Below, one piece after another: positions 33,887 to 41,895 of a stretch of DNA of 58,583 nt. The stretch comes from UBA6398 sp963660485 (GTDB taxonomy: Bacteria; Bacteroidota; Bacteroidia; Bacteroidales; Bacteroidaceae). The stretch spans positions 1 to 58,583 of the forward strand of contig CAVKYH010000013.1 of the NCBI GenBank assembly GCA_963660485.1, in the 5' to 3' direction. The position numbers and the translations under genes are program-made. Below the pieces are notes generated by a model. The model was not told the DNA's origin, ran no database searches, and saw only the letters and a list, made by a program, of their open reading frames with translations. Numbering within the stretch: position 1 is the first letter of the stretch; each line of letters starts with the position of its first letter.

Positions 33887-34178
33887 GTGCTTCAAACGAA
33901 AAGCATTGCCGTTTCTTTTGAAGCCATTCCCCAATATCTTTAAGCCCTTGGAAATAGTTTTTTAAGCATTGGTGATTTGTTCCGATGCCTTGAAAATTAG
34001 TTTTTACTCCCAGCTGAATTTGTTTTGAAGCCTTGAAAATAGCCAAGAAGTCCGATGTGTTTTCCCAAAACGCCTGATGTGTTTGTCTTACTTCGTACGA
34101 AGTAAACACGTTGAACGTACGTAGTAAACACGTTGAACGTACGTAGTAAACATGTTGAACGTACGAAGTAAGACAAAA
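33887..34178. repeat. 22-bp tandem palindromic repeat element, GTAC version
   Basis: Three full 22-bp units start at 34095, 34117 and 34139 with a half unit at 34161. Each starts GTACGAAGTAA or GTACGTAGTAA and ends CACGTTGAAC or CATGTTGAAC. The inverted ends (GTTTGTCTTACTTC / GAAGTAAGACAAA) and the TCCGATG/TTTTCC left flank match the 26-kb element, but the palindrome centre is GTAC instead of GGCC in every unit. Further left is a run of degenerate AAGCCTTGAAAAT-like words. Confidence 0.88.
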
Positions 34179-34305
34179 GAGAACGCTTGTAATGGAAATT
34201 TCATAGGAGCTTTCACGAATAAATACCGCGTGTTTTTCGAAATCAAAAGGCATCAGTTGCATAAGAAACAGGGAGAATTTCTTCGCGTTTTCAGGATATA
34301 ATTAT

Positions 34306-34334
34306 CAAATCCGTTCTTGTCTCCAACGGATTTG
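34306..34334. other. Small inverted repeat in the gap after the tandem element
   Basis: CAAATCCGTT and AACGGATTTG form a 10-bp stem. It has no clear T-run and no assigned role. The rest of 34179-34417 shows nothing I can support. Confidence 0.4.
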
Positions 34335-34417
34335 ACGATGAAATAAGAATTCTTCCGTCTGTTGAAACGAAAGAAGTTGTAGGAAATAGTTTGTCTTACA
34401 GGAGTTTTTACGGAAAA

Positions 34418-34447
34418 GTTTATCGGCACTTAGTTATGCCGACAAAC
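34418..34447 (-). terminator. Hairpin next to the response-regulator stop
   Basis: An 11-bp stem with one mismatch (GTTTATCGGCA / TGCCGACAAAC) lies directly after the stop on the minus strand. There is no long T-tail. Confidence 0.45.
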
Positions 34448-34448
34448 A

Positions 34449-35171
34449 TTATTTTACAGTCTTCCCGTTCAAATATTCAAGCAATGCGGGACGATAGGGG
34501 CGCGAGACGGTGATATGTTTATTGCCTACAATCACAGTGTCTCCTTCGAGCACACTTATTTTATCGAGCGCAATGATGAAGGAGCGGTGAACACGCATGA
34601 ATCTTTCTGAAGGCAACGCCTGGCTCACGGCTTGCATGGTGGTGATGGTGTAGATAGGAGTTTTTCTGTTCACCGTGTGTATCATCACATAGTCTTTGAG
34701 TGCCTCTATGTACAGAATTTCGTTTAGCGACACGGCGAGCAGCTTGTGCTCGCTGCGCACATAGATCTTTTCGCTCTCTTTGGAGTTTGACGATTCTTCC
34801 GCCTTTTTCTGCAATTCAAACCAATGGAGCGCTTTGTTTGCGGCATTCATGAAATCGCTGAAACTTACAGGTTTCAACAAATAGTCGAGCGCCTGGGTTT
34901 TATAGCTTTCTATTGCGTATTCGCTGAAAGCAGTGGTGAATATAACCTTTGTGGCCGGGTCGATGATCTTTGAAAATTCCAAACCGTTCAGATCTGGCAT
35001 TTGTATGTCGAGAAACAACAACTGGGTTCTGTCTTCCTTTATTCTCCCAAGTGCTTCGATAGCGCTGGTATATTTGCCCGTGAGTGTGAGAAATGGTACT
35101 CGGCTTGCATAGCTCGACAATAATTCAAGAGCCAACGGCTCGTCATCGATAATGGCGCAGGTTATGTTCAT
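34449..35171 (-). CDS. LytTR-family response regulator
   Basis: 240 residues. The receiver domain begins MNITCAIIDDEPLALELL, with phospho-acceptor Asp in LLFLDIQMPDLNGLE and Lys in YLLKPVSF. The C-terminal LytTR DNA-binding domain (IYVRSEHKLLAVSLNEILYI ... RFMRVHRSFIIALDKI) binds paired direct repeats in other systems. Start 35171 overlaps the kinase stop by 4 bp; the longer ORF start would lie inside the kinase gene. It probably regulates the adjacent export operon. Confidence 0.92.
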   Translation of the reverse strand: MNITCAIIDDEPLALELLSSYASRVPFLTLTGKYTSAIEALGRIKEDRTQLLFLDIQMPDLNGLEFSKIIDPATKVIFTTAFSEYAIESYKTQALDYLLKPVSFSDFMNAANKALHWFELQKKAEESSNSKESEKIYVRSEHKLLAVSLNEILYIEALKDYVMIHTVNRKTPIYTITTMQAVSQALPSERFMRVHRSFIIALDKISVLEGDTVIVGNKHITVSRPYRPALLEYLNGKTVK

Positions 35172-36232
35172 CGTGTTTGTATTATGAGGTGGGAGAAATA
35201 TTTTGTACCGTCGTCGCTCACGCCTTTCTGCCAATGGTAACGTCCTGGATAGAGGTTGTTGAGGCGTTGTTGCAGGTTTTGCAGCCCAATTCCTCCGGGA
35301 CTAAGTTCCTTGCCGTTTTTGGGGAAATTGGAATTCTCGCAGAAGAAGTCGATGACGCCGTCGTTAGTAGCCTCGAGCGATATGTTTATGAAACTCTTTT
35401 CCGAAAGGTTTATGCCGTGCTTGAAAGCATTCTCCACAAGAGAGATAAACAATAGGGGAGCGATGGCAATGTCGCAGTTGGCGGGAATGTTTTGCCTTAC
35501 ATTGATTTCTACATTTGCCGCCGTGCGCATACGCATGAGGGTTATGTAGGAATTCAGGAAGTCGGTCTCCTTTGAAAGCGGAGTGAATTGCGACTGGTTG
35601 TCGTATAACAAATATCGCAACAAGCGTGAAAGTTCCTGAATAGCCTTTTGCGCCTTGTCGGAGTCAAACATGGTCAAGGCGTAAATATTGTTTAATGTAT
35701 TGAGAAGAAAGTGGGGATTTATCTGATTGCGCAGATTTTTCAGTTCCGCATTTCTCTTTCCCAGTTCAGCCTCTTTTCTTGCGTTTTCAGCCTTGTGCCA
35801 ATTATGGCTTAGGCGACTCGCACAGCCGAAAGCTGCCACAAGCGACATGGTAACGGCATCTCTGAGCATGAAAAGCCAATGGGCCGGAACTTTCTTTGCA
35901 TCGCCCGGGTGGTGTGGGGGATGAGGCATAAAATAATTTAGCACCAGATGTATCAGCACCACTATCGCCAGAATAAGCAGTATTTCCAAAGCAAAAAACA
36001 ACTGCCGTCTGTTGCGCATGAACAATTGGGGGACAAGCAGAAAGTAATTGATATAAAACACCGCAAACATCGTAAGCGGCACAAAGCACCACCGCAGATA
36101 AGCGTTGAGAGTTATCGTGCTTTGCCCATGGTTGAATATCAACGGAGTGCTGAATACAAAAAGCCATGCAAGCACATGCATGAACACTTCTGTCGTGTAT
36201 GTGCTTACAAAGCTTTTGTTTGCTTTTGACAT
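35168..36232 (-). CDS. LytS-type sensor histidine kinase
   Basis: A 354-residue membrane kinase. About four hydrophobic segments lie in residues 15-140, followed by a His_kinase domain (PF06580 type) with phospho-His in NPHFLLNTLNNIYAL and an HATPase with LVENAFKHGI and GGIGLQNLQQRL. It lacks a periplasmic sensor domain of any size. The ATG at 36232 is preferred over 36253 because the -7 box at 36260-36267 would put the transcription start at about 36253. Coupled to the regulator by a 4-bp overlap. Confidence 0.9.
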   Translation of the reverse strand: MSKANKSFVSTYTTEVFMHVLAWLFVFSTPLIFNHGQSTITLNAYLRWCFVPLTMFAVFYINYFLLVPQLFMRNRRQLFFALEILLILAIVVLIHLVLNYFMPHPPHHPGDAKKVPAHWLFMLRDAVTMSLVAAFGCASRLSHNWHKAENARKEAELGKRNAELKNLRNQINPHFLLNTLNNIYALTMFDSDKAQKAIQELSRLLRYLLYDNQSQFTPLSKETDFLNSYITLMRMRTAANVEINVRQNIPANCDIAIAPLLFISLVENAFKHGINLSEKSFINISLEATNDGVIDFFCENSNFPKNGKELSPGGIGLQNLQQRLNNLYPGRYHWQKGVSDDGTKYFSHLIIQTR

Positions 36233-36259
36233 GCCTATGTCGTTAGATATCATCAGCTG

Positions 36260-36267
36260 CAAATTTA
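36260..36267 (-). promoter_or_regulatory. -7 box between the permease and kinase genes
   Basis: The minus-strand reading TAAATTTG, in the 48-bp gap after the permease stop, suggests the two-component pair can be expressed apart from the transporter. Confidence 0.5.
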
Positions 36268-36280
36268 GCAATAATTACCT

Positions 36281-37516
36281 TTATTCATATCTGATAGCCT
36301 CGATAGGATCCATTCCGGCAGCTTTCTTGGCAGGATACCAGCCAAAGAATATACCCGTTGCCGAACAAACCACAAAACTAATCAACACGCTCCATGGTTG
36401 GATTACTATCGGCCATTTTGCAAAGATGTTTACGCCGAATGAAGCAAGTATTCCGAATACAACACCAATTAGTCCGCCCGTAACACTGAGCAATACCGCT
36501 TCGATAAGAAACTGGTTGAGAATGTCCATGCCTCTTGCGCCTACTGACATTCGAAGACCGATTTCTCGCGTGCGCTCCGTTACTGAAACATACATGATGT
36601 TCATAATTCCAATACCGCCGACAATCAAAGAGATACAAGCTACAACCAAAAGCAGTGTGGTCATCAAATCGCTTGTGGAGTTCATCATCGTTGACAATTC
36701 CTTTTGTGAACGAATCGTGAAGTCATCATCATATTCGCCCTCCTCATTCTTTTTGATTTTGTGGCTTTCACGCAAAAGATTTGTAACGTCTTCAATGGCT
36801 TCATCGGTAATGTCTTCGGTAAGCGCCGAAGCATTTATTCCCTGAAGATAAGTAACGGCAAGCACACGCTTCATGATTGTAGTATAAGGTGCCAAAACCA
36901 CATCGTCTTGGTCCATTCCGAAAGAATTATACCCCTTGGATTTCAAAACCCCAATGACTTTCATCGGAATGGAATTGAATCTTATCACCCTTCCTACGGG
37001 ATCGCTCCCATCGGGAAATAGATTGTCCTTGACAGTCTTTCCTATTATGCAGACTTTGGCGCTTGTCTTTATATCGTCATCAGTAAATTTGTCGCCTTCC
37101 TCTATTGTTAATTGGCGGATTGTGAGGTAGTCGTTGTTTATACCATAAACGGTTGACGGCGTATTATTGTTTCCGTAGATGAATTGTCCTGAACTGTTTA
37201 CACTTGGACTGATAGCTGCAAGATATTTTGCGTTGTCAACCAAATATTGAAAGTCTTTCAATTTCATCGATTGCATTTCGCTTGCATCTTGACGCACCCC
37301 ACCAGGACCATTGTCTTGTCCGGGACGTATCATAATCATATTGGAACCCATTTCGGAGATTTGCTTTTGAATACTCTTCTTTGAGCCCTGACCTATGGCA
37401 AGCATGGTAATTACAGAAGCAACACCGATGATAATTCCGAGCATTGTTAGAAACGAGCGTAGCTTGTTGGCCGCGATTGCACGGAATGCTATTTGAAATA
37501 GATTGTGTACGTTCAT
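36281..37516 (-). CDS. MacB-like ABC transporter permease (FtsX fold)
   Basis: 411 residues. One TM helix near the N-terminus (LRSFLTMLGIIIGVASVITM), a large periplasmic MacB_PCD domain (about 40-280), and three C-terminal TM helices in the FtsX domain (MTTLLLVVACISLIVGGIGIMNIM, split over the helix). In MacB the ATPase is fused to this part; here it is a separate gene 3 bp upstream. It works with the adaptor and TolC-like protein as a mechanotransmission exporter for macrolides, peptides or lipoproteins. Confidence 0.92.
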   Translation of the reverse strand: MNVHNLFQIAFRAIAANKLRSFLTMLGIIIGVASVITMLAIGQGSKKSIQKQISEMGSNMIMIRPGQDNGPGGVRQDASEMQSMKLKDFQYLVDNAKYLAAISPSVNSSGQFIYGNNNTPSTVYGINNDYLTIRQLTIEEGDKFTDDDIKTSAKVCIIGKTVKDNLFPDGSDPVGRVIRFNSIPMKVIGVLKSKGYNSFGMDQDDVVLAPYTTIMKRVLAVTYLQGINASALTEDITDEAIEDVTNLLRESHKIKKNEEGEYDDDFTIRSQKELSTMMNSTSDLMTTLLLVVACISLIVGGIGIMNIMYVSVTERTREIGLRMSVGARGMDILNQFLIEAVLLSVTGGLIGVVFGILASFGVNIFAKWPIVIQPWSVLISFVVCSATGIFFGWYPAKKAAGMDPIEAIRYE

Positions 37517-37519
37517 AAT

Positions 37520-38278
37520 TTATTCGTCTTTTGGTACAGGCAAACTTTTAAGAGTTTCTGCCGCCGATAGAATATTTTCATTCATTTTGTCGGAGCGGAT
37601 TAGTCCATCTCGCAAAGTGATTGTCCTGCTGCTATAACTTGCAATTTCAGGATTGTGAGTTACGAATATGATAGTTATCCCCTCGGCATGAAGTTCTTGA
37701 AACAAAGTAAGAATCTCGAATGAAGTGCGCGTGTCAAGGTTACCTGTCGCTTCATCGGCAAGCAATACAGAAGGATTGTTTACCAATGCACGCGCTATAG
37801 CAACTCTTTGCATCTGTCCACCCGACATCTGATTACTTTTATGGTACAGACGACTCCCGAGACCTACGCGCTTCAAAGCTTCAACCGATCTATTGAAACG
37901 TTCTTTTGCACTTATAGCAGGATTATACATAAGTGGTAATTCAACATTTTCTACAGCGGTTGTCTTAGGTAGCAGATTGTAGTTCTGAAATACAAATCCG
38001 ATTTTTCTGTTACGAAGAACAGCGCGTTGGTTGCGGCTCATCTTTCTTACAGGAACCTCGTCCAACAAATATTCTCCGCTTGATGGCGTATCAAGACATC
38101 CTAATTGGTTTAGAAGTGTGGATTTTCCCGAACCGGAAGTTCCCATAATCGTAACAAATTCCCCTTCGTGGATTTTGAACGATACTCCCCGCAAGGCGTG
38201 TACCACTTCTTCGCCAACAAGAAATTCTCTTTTAACGTCTTGTAGCTCGATAACTACTCTGTTATTTGAATAGTCCAT
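37520..38278 (-). CDS. ABC transporter ATP-binding protein (MacB/LolD-like)
   Basis: 252 residues with Walker A GTSGSGKSTLLNQLG, Q-loop FVFQNYNLLP, signature MSGGQMQRVAIARAL and Walker B VLLADEATGNLD, plus the H-loop FVTHN. It powers the neighbouring permease from the cytosol. The start overlaps the adaptor stop by 1 bp. Confidence 0.95.
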   Translation of the reverse strand: MDYSNNRVVIELQDVKREFLVGEEVVHALRGVSFKIHEGEFVTIMGTSGSGKSTLLNQLGCLDTPSSGEYLLDEVPVRKMSRNQRAVLRNRKIGFVFQNYNLLPKTTAVENVELPLMYNPAISAKERFNRSVEALKRVGLGSRLYHKSNQMSGGQMQRVAIARALVNNPSVLLADEATGNLDTRTSFEILTLFQELHAEGITIIFVTHNPEIASYSSRTITLRDGLIRSDKMNENILSAAETLKSLPVPKDE

Positions 38279-39483
38279 TACTTTTTGCCTTTCTTGTCAT
38301 TTTTGCGCGGCCCCGGTGCGAACGGACTCTGTTCGTTATCGCTGCTATCGTCTGTACTTTCGCTAAGTTCTGCCTGTGCTTTCGAACCGGTAATTACTTC
38401 TACGCCTTGTTTTATGCCGCTTATGATTTGAGTACGAATTCCATTGGTAGTTCCTACCTTAACAGAATATGCTTTGAGAACATTTGCTTCTTTCACCCAC
38501 ACTTTATTCGCCCCGTTACAATCTTTGATTTTCTCGCCTTTATTTATTGTCTCTTTTGTAGGAGTGTAGTGCAGGGCTTTTGAGGGAACACTAAGAACGT
38601 TGTTTACTTCTTTGGTATATATGTTTACGTTTGCCGTGAGTTTCGGTTTAAGTTTCAAATCTTTGTTGGGTGCAGAAATCACAACTTCATAGGTTACGAC
38701 ATTACTTTCCTCCTCACCTTGCTGACGAACCTGTGTAACAGTTCCCTCAAAGGTATCATCTGGATAAGCGTCAACAGTAAAAGAAACTCTTTGACCTTCG
38801 CTAACTTCACCTATGTCTGCTTCGTCAACATCTGCAATAACACGCATGTCTGTGAGGTCGTGGGCAATTGTAAATAGAGTAGGGGTGCTGAAACTTGAAG
38901 CAACAGTCTGTCCTTCTTCTATATCTTTGCTTAGTACTACGCCGTCAATCGGAGCTGTAATTGTGGCATAGCCCAAATTGGTTTGCGCACGGCTTACAGT
39001 TTGTTGCTGGCCTTTGTAGGTTTCGAGGGCTTTGTTGTAGTTAAGTAGCGCATTGTCGTATTCATCATCGCTCACAAAGCCTTTCTTATGAAGTTCTTTC
39101 ACTCTTTTAAGATTGGTTGTCTGGTAATTCAGTTCGCTTTTTGCGCTTGCGAGATTTGCCTTTGCGCTTGTTAGTTCGCTTTCAAGGTTGGTGCGGTCGA
39201 GCTCGGCTATTACCTGTCCTTTCTTTACTACACTGTTATAGTCTACGTATATTTTACTGATAATACCGCTCACCTGCGTACCCACTTCCACTTCGTTTAC
39301 GGGCTCTATCGTTCCGGTAGCAGTTACGCTTGTGCTAATCGTGGCCGGTTCTACTTTGGCTGTTTCATAAATTAGGTTCAAACCGCCTTTTTCTCCTCCT
39401 ATCGTGAATTTGATTATGGCAAAAACGGCAATGGCCGCAATTACGACAATTATCCCGATTCTGGTTTTTGCTTTCTTTGTCAT
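38278..39483 (-). CDS. Efflux periplasmic adaptor (MacA/HlyD-like)
   Basis: 401 residues. An N-terminal membrane anchor (residues about 7-27) is followed by a biotinyl-lipoyl domain (GTIEPVNEVEVGTQVSG), an alpha-helical hairpin coiled coil (about 95-165), a second lipoyl half (ITAPIDGVVLSKDIEEG) and beta-barrel and membrane-proximal domains. The C-terminal tail is rich in Ser, Asp and Lys. It bridges the ABC permease and the outer-membrane channel. Confidence 0.94.
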   Translation of the reverse strand: MTKKAKTRIGIIVVIAAIAVFAIIKFTIGGEKGGLNLIYETAKVEPATISTSVTATGTIEPVNEVEVGTQVSGIISKIYVDYNSVVKKGQVIAELDRTNLESELTSAKANLASAKSELNYQTTNLKRVKELHKKGFVSDDEYDNALLNYNKALETYKGQQQTVSRAQTNLGYATITAPIDGVVLSKDIEEGQTVASSFSTPTLFTIAHDLTDMRVIADVDEADIGEVSEGQRVSFTVDAYPDDTFEGTVTQVRQQGEEESNVVTYEVVISAPNKDLKLKPKLTANVNIYTKEVNNVLSVPSKALHYTPTKETINKGEKIKDCNGANKVWVKEANVLKAYSVKVGTTNGIRTQIISGIKQGVEVITGSKAQAELSESTDDSSDNEQSPFAPGPRKNDKKGKK

Positions 39484-39517
39484 GATACTATACTGTTTTT
39501 GTTGTTTTCTTGTTTTG

Positions 39518-40873
39518 TTAAATGTTTAGAGTTTCTCCGCTGTAGAATTTAAGCAGTTGCATGTTTAGCAACGTTGTGTATTTGCTTTCGAGCATCTTTT
39601 GTTCTGCTTCCAACAAACTTGTGCGGGCAGTCGTGAGTTCCACAACGTTTTTCAGTCCCACCTTAAACTGTTCTGCAATGGAGTTGTAGTTTTCCTCTTG
39701 ACTGTTAACATTGCTGAGCGAAGCCACATATTTTTGCTGATTGCTTACAGCGTTTTGCCAATAGCGTTCAATTGTGCTGTAGAGTTGCTTTTGCTTGTCC
39801 TGCAAATCGAGCTCGGCTGTTGTTCTGCTGTACTTTGCTTTTTCCACTGCGCTCTTTGCTTCGCGGTTGTCGAGGATAGGAATGCTTAGAGTAACTCCCA
39901 AGCTACCTGTAAGGTTATACTTCATCTGCTTGCCAAAGTCTGTCTGTGTTCCTGTCATATGGTTATCTCCTATGCCGGCACTAAGACTTACGGTTGGCAT
40001 ATATCCTGCTTTTGCAATTTTGAGCTGTAGTGCTGACGAATTGATGCTTTCTTGTCCCATTTGTATTTCGGGGCGTGAGCGCAAGGCTTCGTCATAAACC
40101 GTGAGTTTCTCGGGAATTGTGCTCAGGGCTGCTTCTTTTGCTACGCTCACCGAAGCTACGTCCATTGTGCTGCCAGGTTGCAGTTCGAGCAACTGGCGGA
40201 GTTCTAAAAGATATTGGTCAACTGTGGTTTGGGAGTTCACCACGTTGTATTTCGATTCGTTCATGGCAGCCTCGAGTTGTTTTACTTCGCTGCGGCTCAT
40301 CTTTCCGTTTTTCAGCATCTCGTTGCCGCGCACATAGGTAAGGGAGTCTTTTGAATAAATGTTTTCGTTTACTTTCACGGCTTCCTTGGAATACAATATC
40401 TGTACGTAGTATTGCATTATTTGTTCCTGAATGGTGTTGGCTTCTACTTGTGTTTGAAGTTTTGCCACGTTCAAGTCCGACTGACGTGCCTTGATGGTGT
40501 TTTGGTTTACTCCTCCGTTCCACACATTCCAGCGTGCGTTTATGCCATAGCTTCCGCTTTCGGTGGTTTTGTTGCTGCTGCTCGATGTGATTGAGCCGTT
40601 TACAAAATTACCTGCCGTTTCTTGAAACGGGCGGTAGTTTACCGATTGCGTCATGCTTGCCGAAAGGCTTGGCAACAGGGCTGCTTTAGCTTTGTTCAAG
40701 TCTGAAGTGGCTGAGGCTTCGCTTACCTTGCTTTTCTTGATTGAAATGTTGTTTTCCAATGCGTAGTCCAGGCATTCTTTAAGCGACCAGGTTTTACCGT
40801 TTTGGGCAAAACTTTCAAACGCCAACATCATCGGCAATGCCAGAATAATGATTTTTTTCAGGTGTCTGTTCAT
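39518..40873 (-). CDS. TolC-family outer-membrane efflux protein
   Basis: 451 residues from MNRHLKK, with a signal peptide to about residue 24 (FAQNGKTWSL). Two OEP repeats of long coiled-coil helices (LKECLDYALENNISIKKSKV and AKAGYMPTVSLSAGIG) give the trimeric channel-tunnel. It is the first gene of the tolC-adaptor-ATPase-permease-kinase-regulator order. Confidence 0.93.
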   Translation of the reverse strand: MNRHLKKIIILALPMMLAFESFAQNGKTWSLKECLDYALENNISIKKSKVSEASATSDLNKAKAALLPSLSASMTQSVNYRPFQETAGNFVNGSITSSSSNKTTESGSYGINARWNVWNGGVNQNTIKARQSDLNVAKLQTQVEANTIQEQIMQYYVQILYSKEAVKVNENIYSKDSLTYVRGNEMLKNGKMSRSEVKQLEAAMNESKYNVVNSQTTVDQYLLELRQLLELQPGSTMDVASVSVAKEAALSTIPEKLTVYDEALRSRPEIQMGQESINSSALQLKIAKAGYMPTVSLSAGIGDNHMTGTQTDFGKQMKYNLTGSLGVTLSIPILDNREAKSAVEKAKYSRTTAELDLQDKQKQLYSTIERYWQNAVSNQQKYVASLSNVNSQEENYNSIAEQFKVGLKNVVELTTARTSLLEAEQKMLESKYTTLLNMQLLKFYSGETLNI

Positions 40874-40901
40874 CTTTGTTATGATTATCGTTATTTGCGT
40901 G

Positions 40902-40909
40902 CAAAAATA
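40902..40909 (-). promoter_or_regulatory. Export-operon -7 box (TATTTTTG)
   Basis: A perfect TAnnTTTG on the minus strand, 28 bp before the tolC-like ATG. Confidence 0.6.
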
Positions 40910-40961
40910 TTGAAACATAGTGTATTATAAGTTCTTCGTTTTCCTGTTGTTTCAAAAAAAA

Positions 40962-40989
40962 CGACCAATAGGCGGTTTTAACCGACCAA
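40962..40989. promoter_or_regulatory. Possible LytTR operator (two CGACCAA direct repeats)
   Basis: CGACCAA occurs at 40962 and 40983, exactly 21 bp apart, just upstream of the export-operon promoter and overlapping the region before the ribE promoter. LytTR regulators typically bind two direct repeats about two helical turns apart. Assignment is inference. Confidence 0.4.
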
Positions 40990-40994
40990 ACTGC

Positions 40995-41002
40995 TAATTT
41001 TG
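40995..41002 (+). promoter_or_regulatory. ribE -7 box (TAATTTTG)
   Basis: TAnnTTTG match 37 bp before the ATG, divergent from the export operon. No FMN riboswitch is visible in this short leader. Confidence 0.6.
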
Positions 41003-41039
41003 CAGACGAAAAAACATCAAAAACAAACACAGTAGAGCC

Positions 41040-41648
41040 ATGTTTTCAGGAATTGTAGAGACTATGACGCGCCTGACTGATGCGCGCAAGGAGGGAAAGA
41101 ACATCACATTCGCTTTTGAGCGTCCCGCAAATTGGAACTTAAAGATAGACCAAAGCATAGCCCACAACGGCACTTGCCTTACGGTTGACGGAATTACTGA
41201 AAAGGAATATACTGTTACGGCAATGGACGAAACTCTGAAACGCACAAATCTCGGAGGGTTGAAAACGGGTGATTTCGTAAATTTGGAGCGTTCCATGATT
41301 ACCGGTGGGCGTCTCGACGGACATATTGTGCAAGGGCATGTGGACCGCACCGCACGGTGTGTGAACATCGAGAATGCCCAGGGGAGCACGGTGCTTACCT
41401 TTAGCTACAAGCCCGAAGAAGATGATTTGAAAAAGGGGTATGCCATTGTTGAAAAAGGCTCTGTTACGGTAAATGGCGTGAGTCTTACTGCCTATGACAT
41501 AGATGACAATTCTTTCAAGGTTTCGATTATTCCCTATACTTCTGACAATACCAATTTGGGGAAACTTTCGGTGGGCGATATAGTAAACCTTGAATTCGAC
41601 ATCATAGGCAAATATATTGCGCGCTTATTTCCGGGAATGCAGCAATAG
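41040..41648 (+). CDS. ribE: Riboflavin synthase, alpha chain
   Basis: 202 residues that dismutate two 6,7-dimethyl-8-ribityllumazines into riboflavin and a pyrimidine. Two lumazine-binding repeats are visible: MFSGIVETMTRLTD... with HNGTCLTVDGI, and GRLDGHIVQGHVDRTA... with VNGVSLTAYDI. Length is standard. No other rib genes are nearby. The symbol is ribE or ribC in different nomenclatures. Confidence 0.95.
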   Translation: MFSGIVETMTRLTDARKEGKNITFAFERPANWNLKIDQSIAHNGTCLTVDGITEKEYTVTAMDETLKRTNLGGLKTGDFVNLERSMITGGRLDGHIVQGHVDRTARCVNIENAQGSTVLTFSYKPEEDDLKKGYAIVEKGSVTVNGVSLTAYDIDDNSFKVSIIPYTSDNTNLGKLSVGDIVNLEFDIIGKYIARLFPGMQQ

Positions 41649-41683
41649 TGTGAAATTGACTATAATCAACTGATAATAAATCG

Positions 41684-41721
41684 ATTCGGCTTGCTTGTAA
41701 AAACAGGCCGAATTTCGTTTT
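41684..41721 (+). terminator. Terminator after ribE
   Basis: ATTCGGCTTG / CAGGCCGAAT pair (a base bulges), followed by TTCGTTTTT. Confidence 0.7.
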
Positions 41722-41805
41722 TCCGATGTCAGACCTAATTTAAATTCCGACGCATCTAATTTAAATTAGGTCTGACCTTGTTTTTGCGATATCGCATATG
41801 TTTTT
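41722..41805. repeat. Modular intergenic repeat, copy F
   Basis: GATGTCAGACC, AATTTAAAT, CCGACGCATC, AATTTAAAT, GGTCTGACC, then TTTTTGC. The outer words GTCAGACC and GGTCTGACC are inverted, so the copy is a long imperfect palindrome. It sits upstream of the ftsK promoter. Confidence 0.8.
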
Positions 41806-41862
41806 ATTTATGGTTTCAGTCAAAAATTAAAGGCATGTTGCCGATAGGCAGATAAAAATAGC

Positions 41863-41870
41863 TAACTTTG
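41863..41870 (+). promoter_or_regulatory. ftsK -7 box (TAACTTTG)
   Basis: Perfect TAnnTTTG, 25 bp before the ATG. Confidence 0.6.
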
Positions 41871-41895
41871 CTTTTCCTACAAACAGAAAATTCGT

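Noticed and set aside
33849..34262. 137-codon minus-strand ORF over the second tandem element
   Set aside because: Same reason as above. It also runs into the manC terminator.
40995..41039. FMN riboswitch before ribE
   Set aside because: The leader from the -7 box to the ATG is under 40 bases, too short for the RFN element, and none of its conserved stems is visible.
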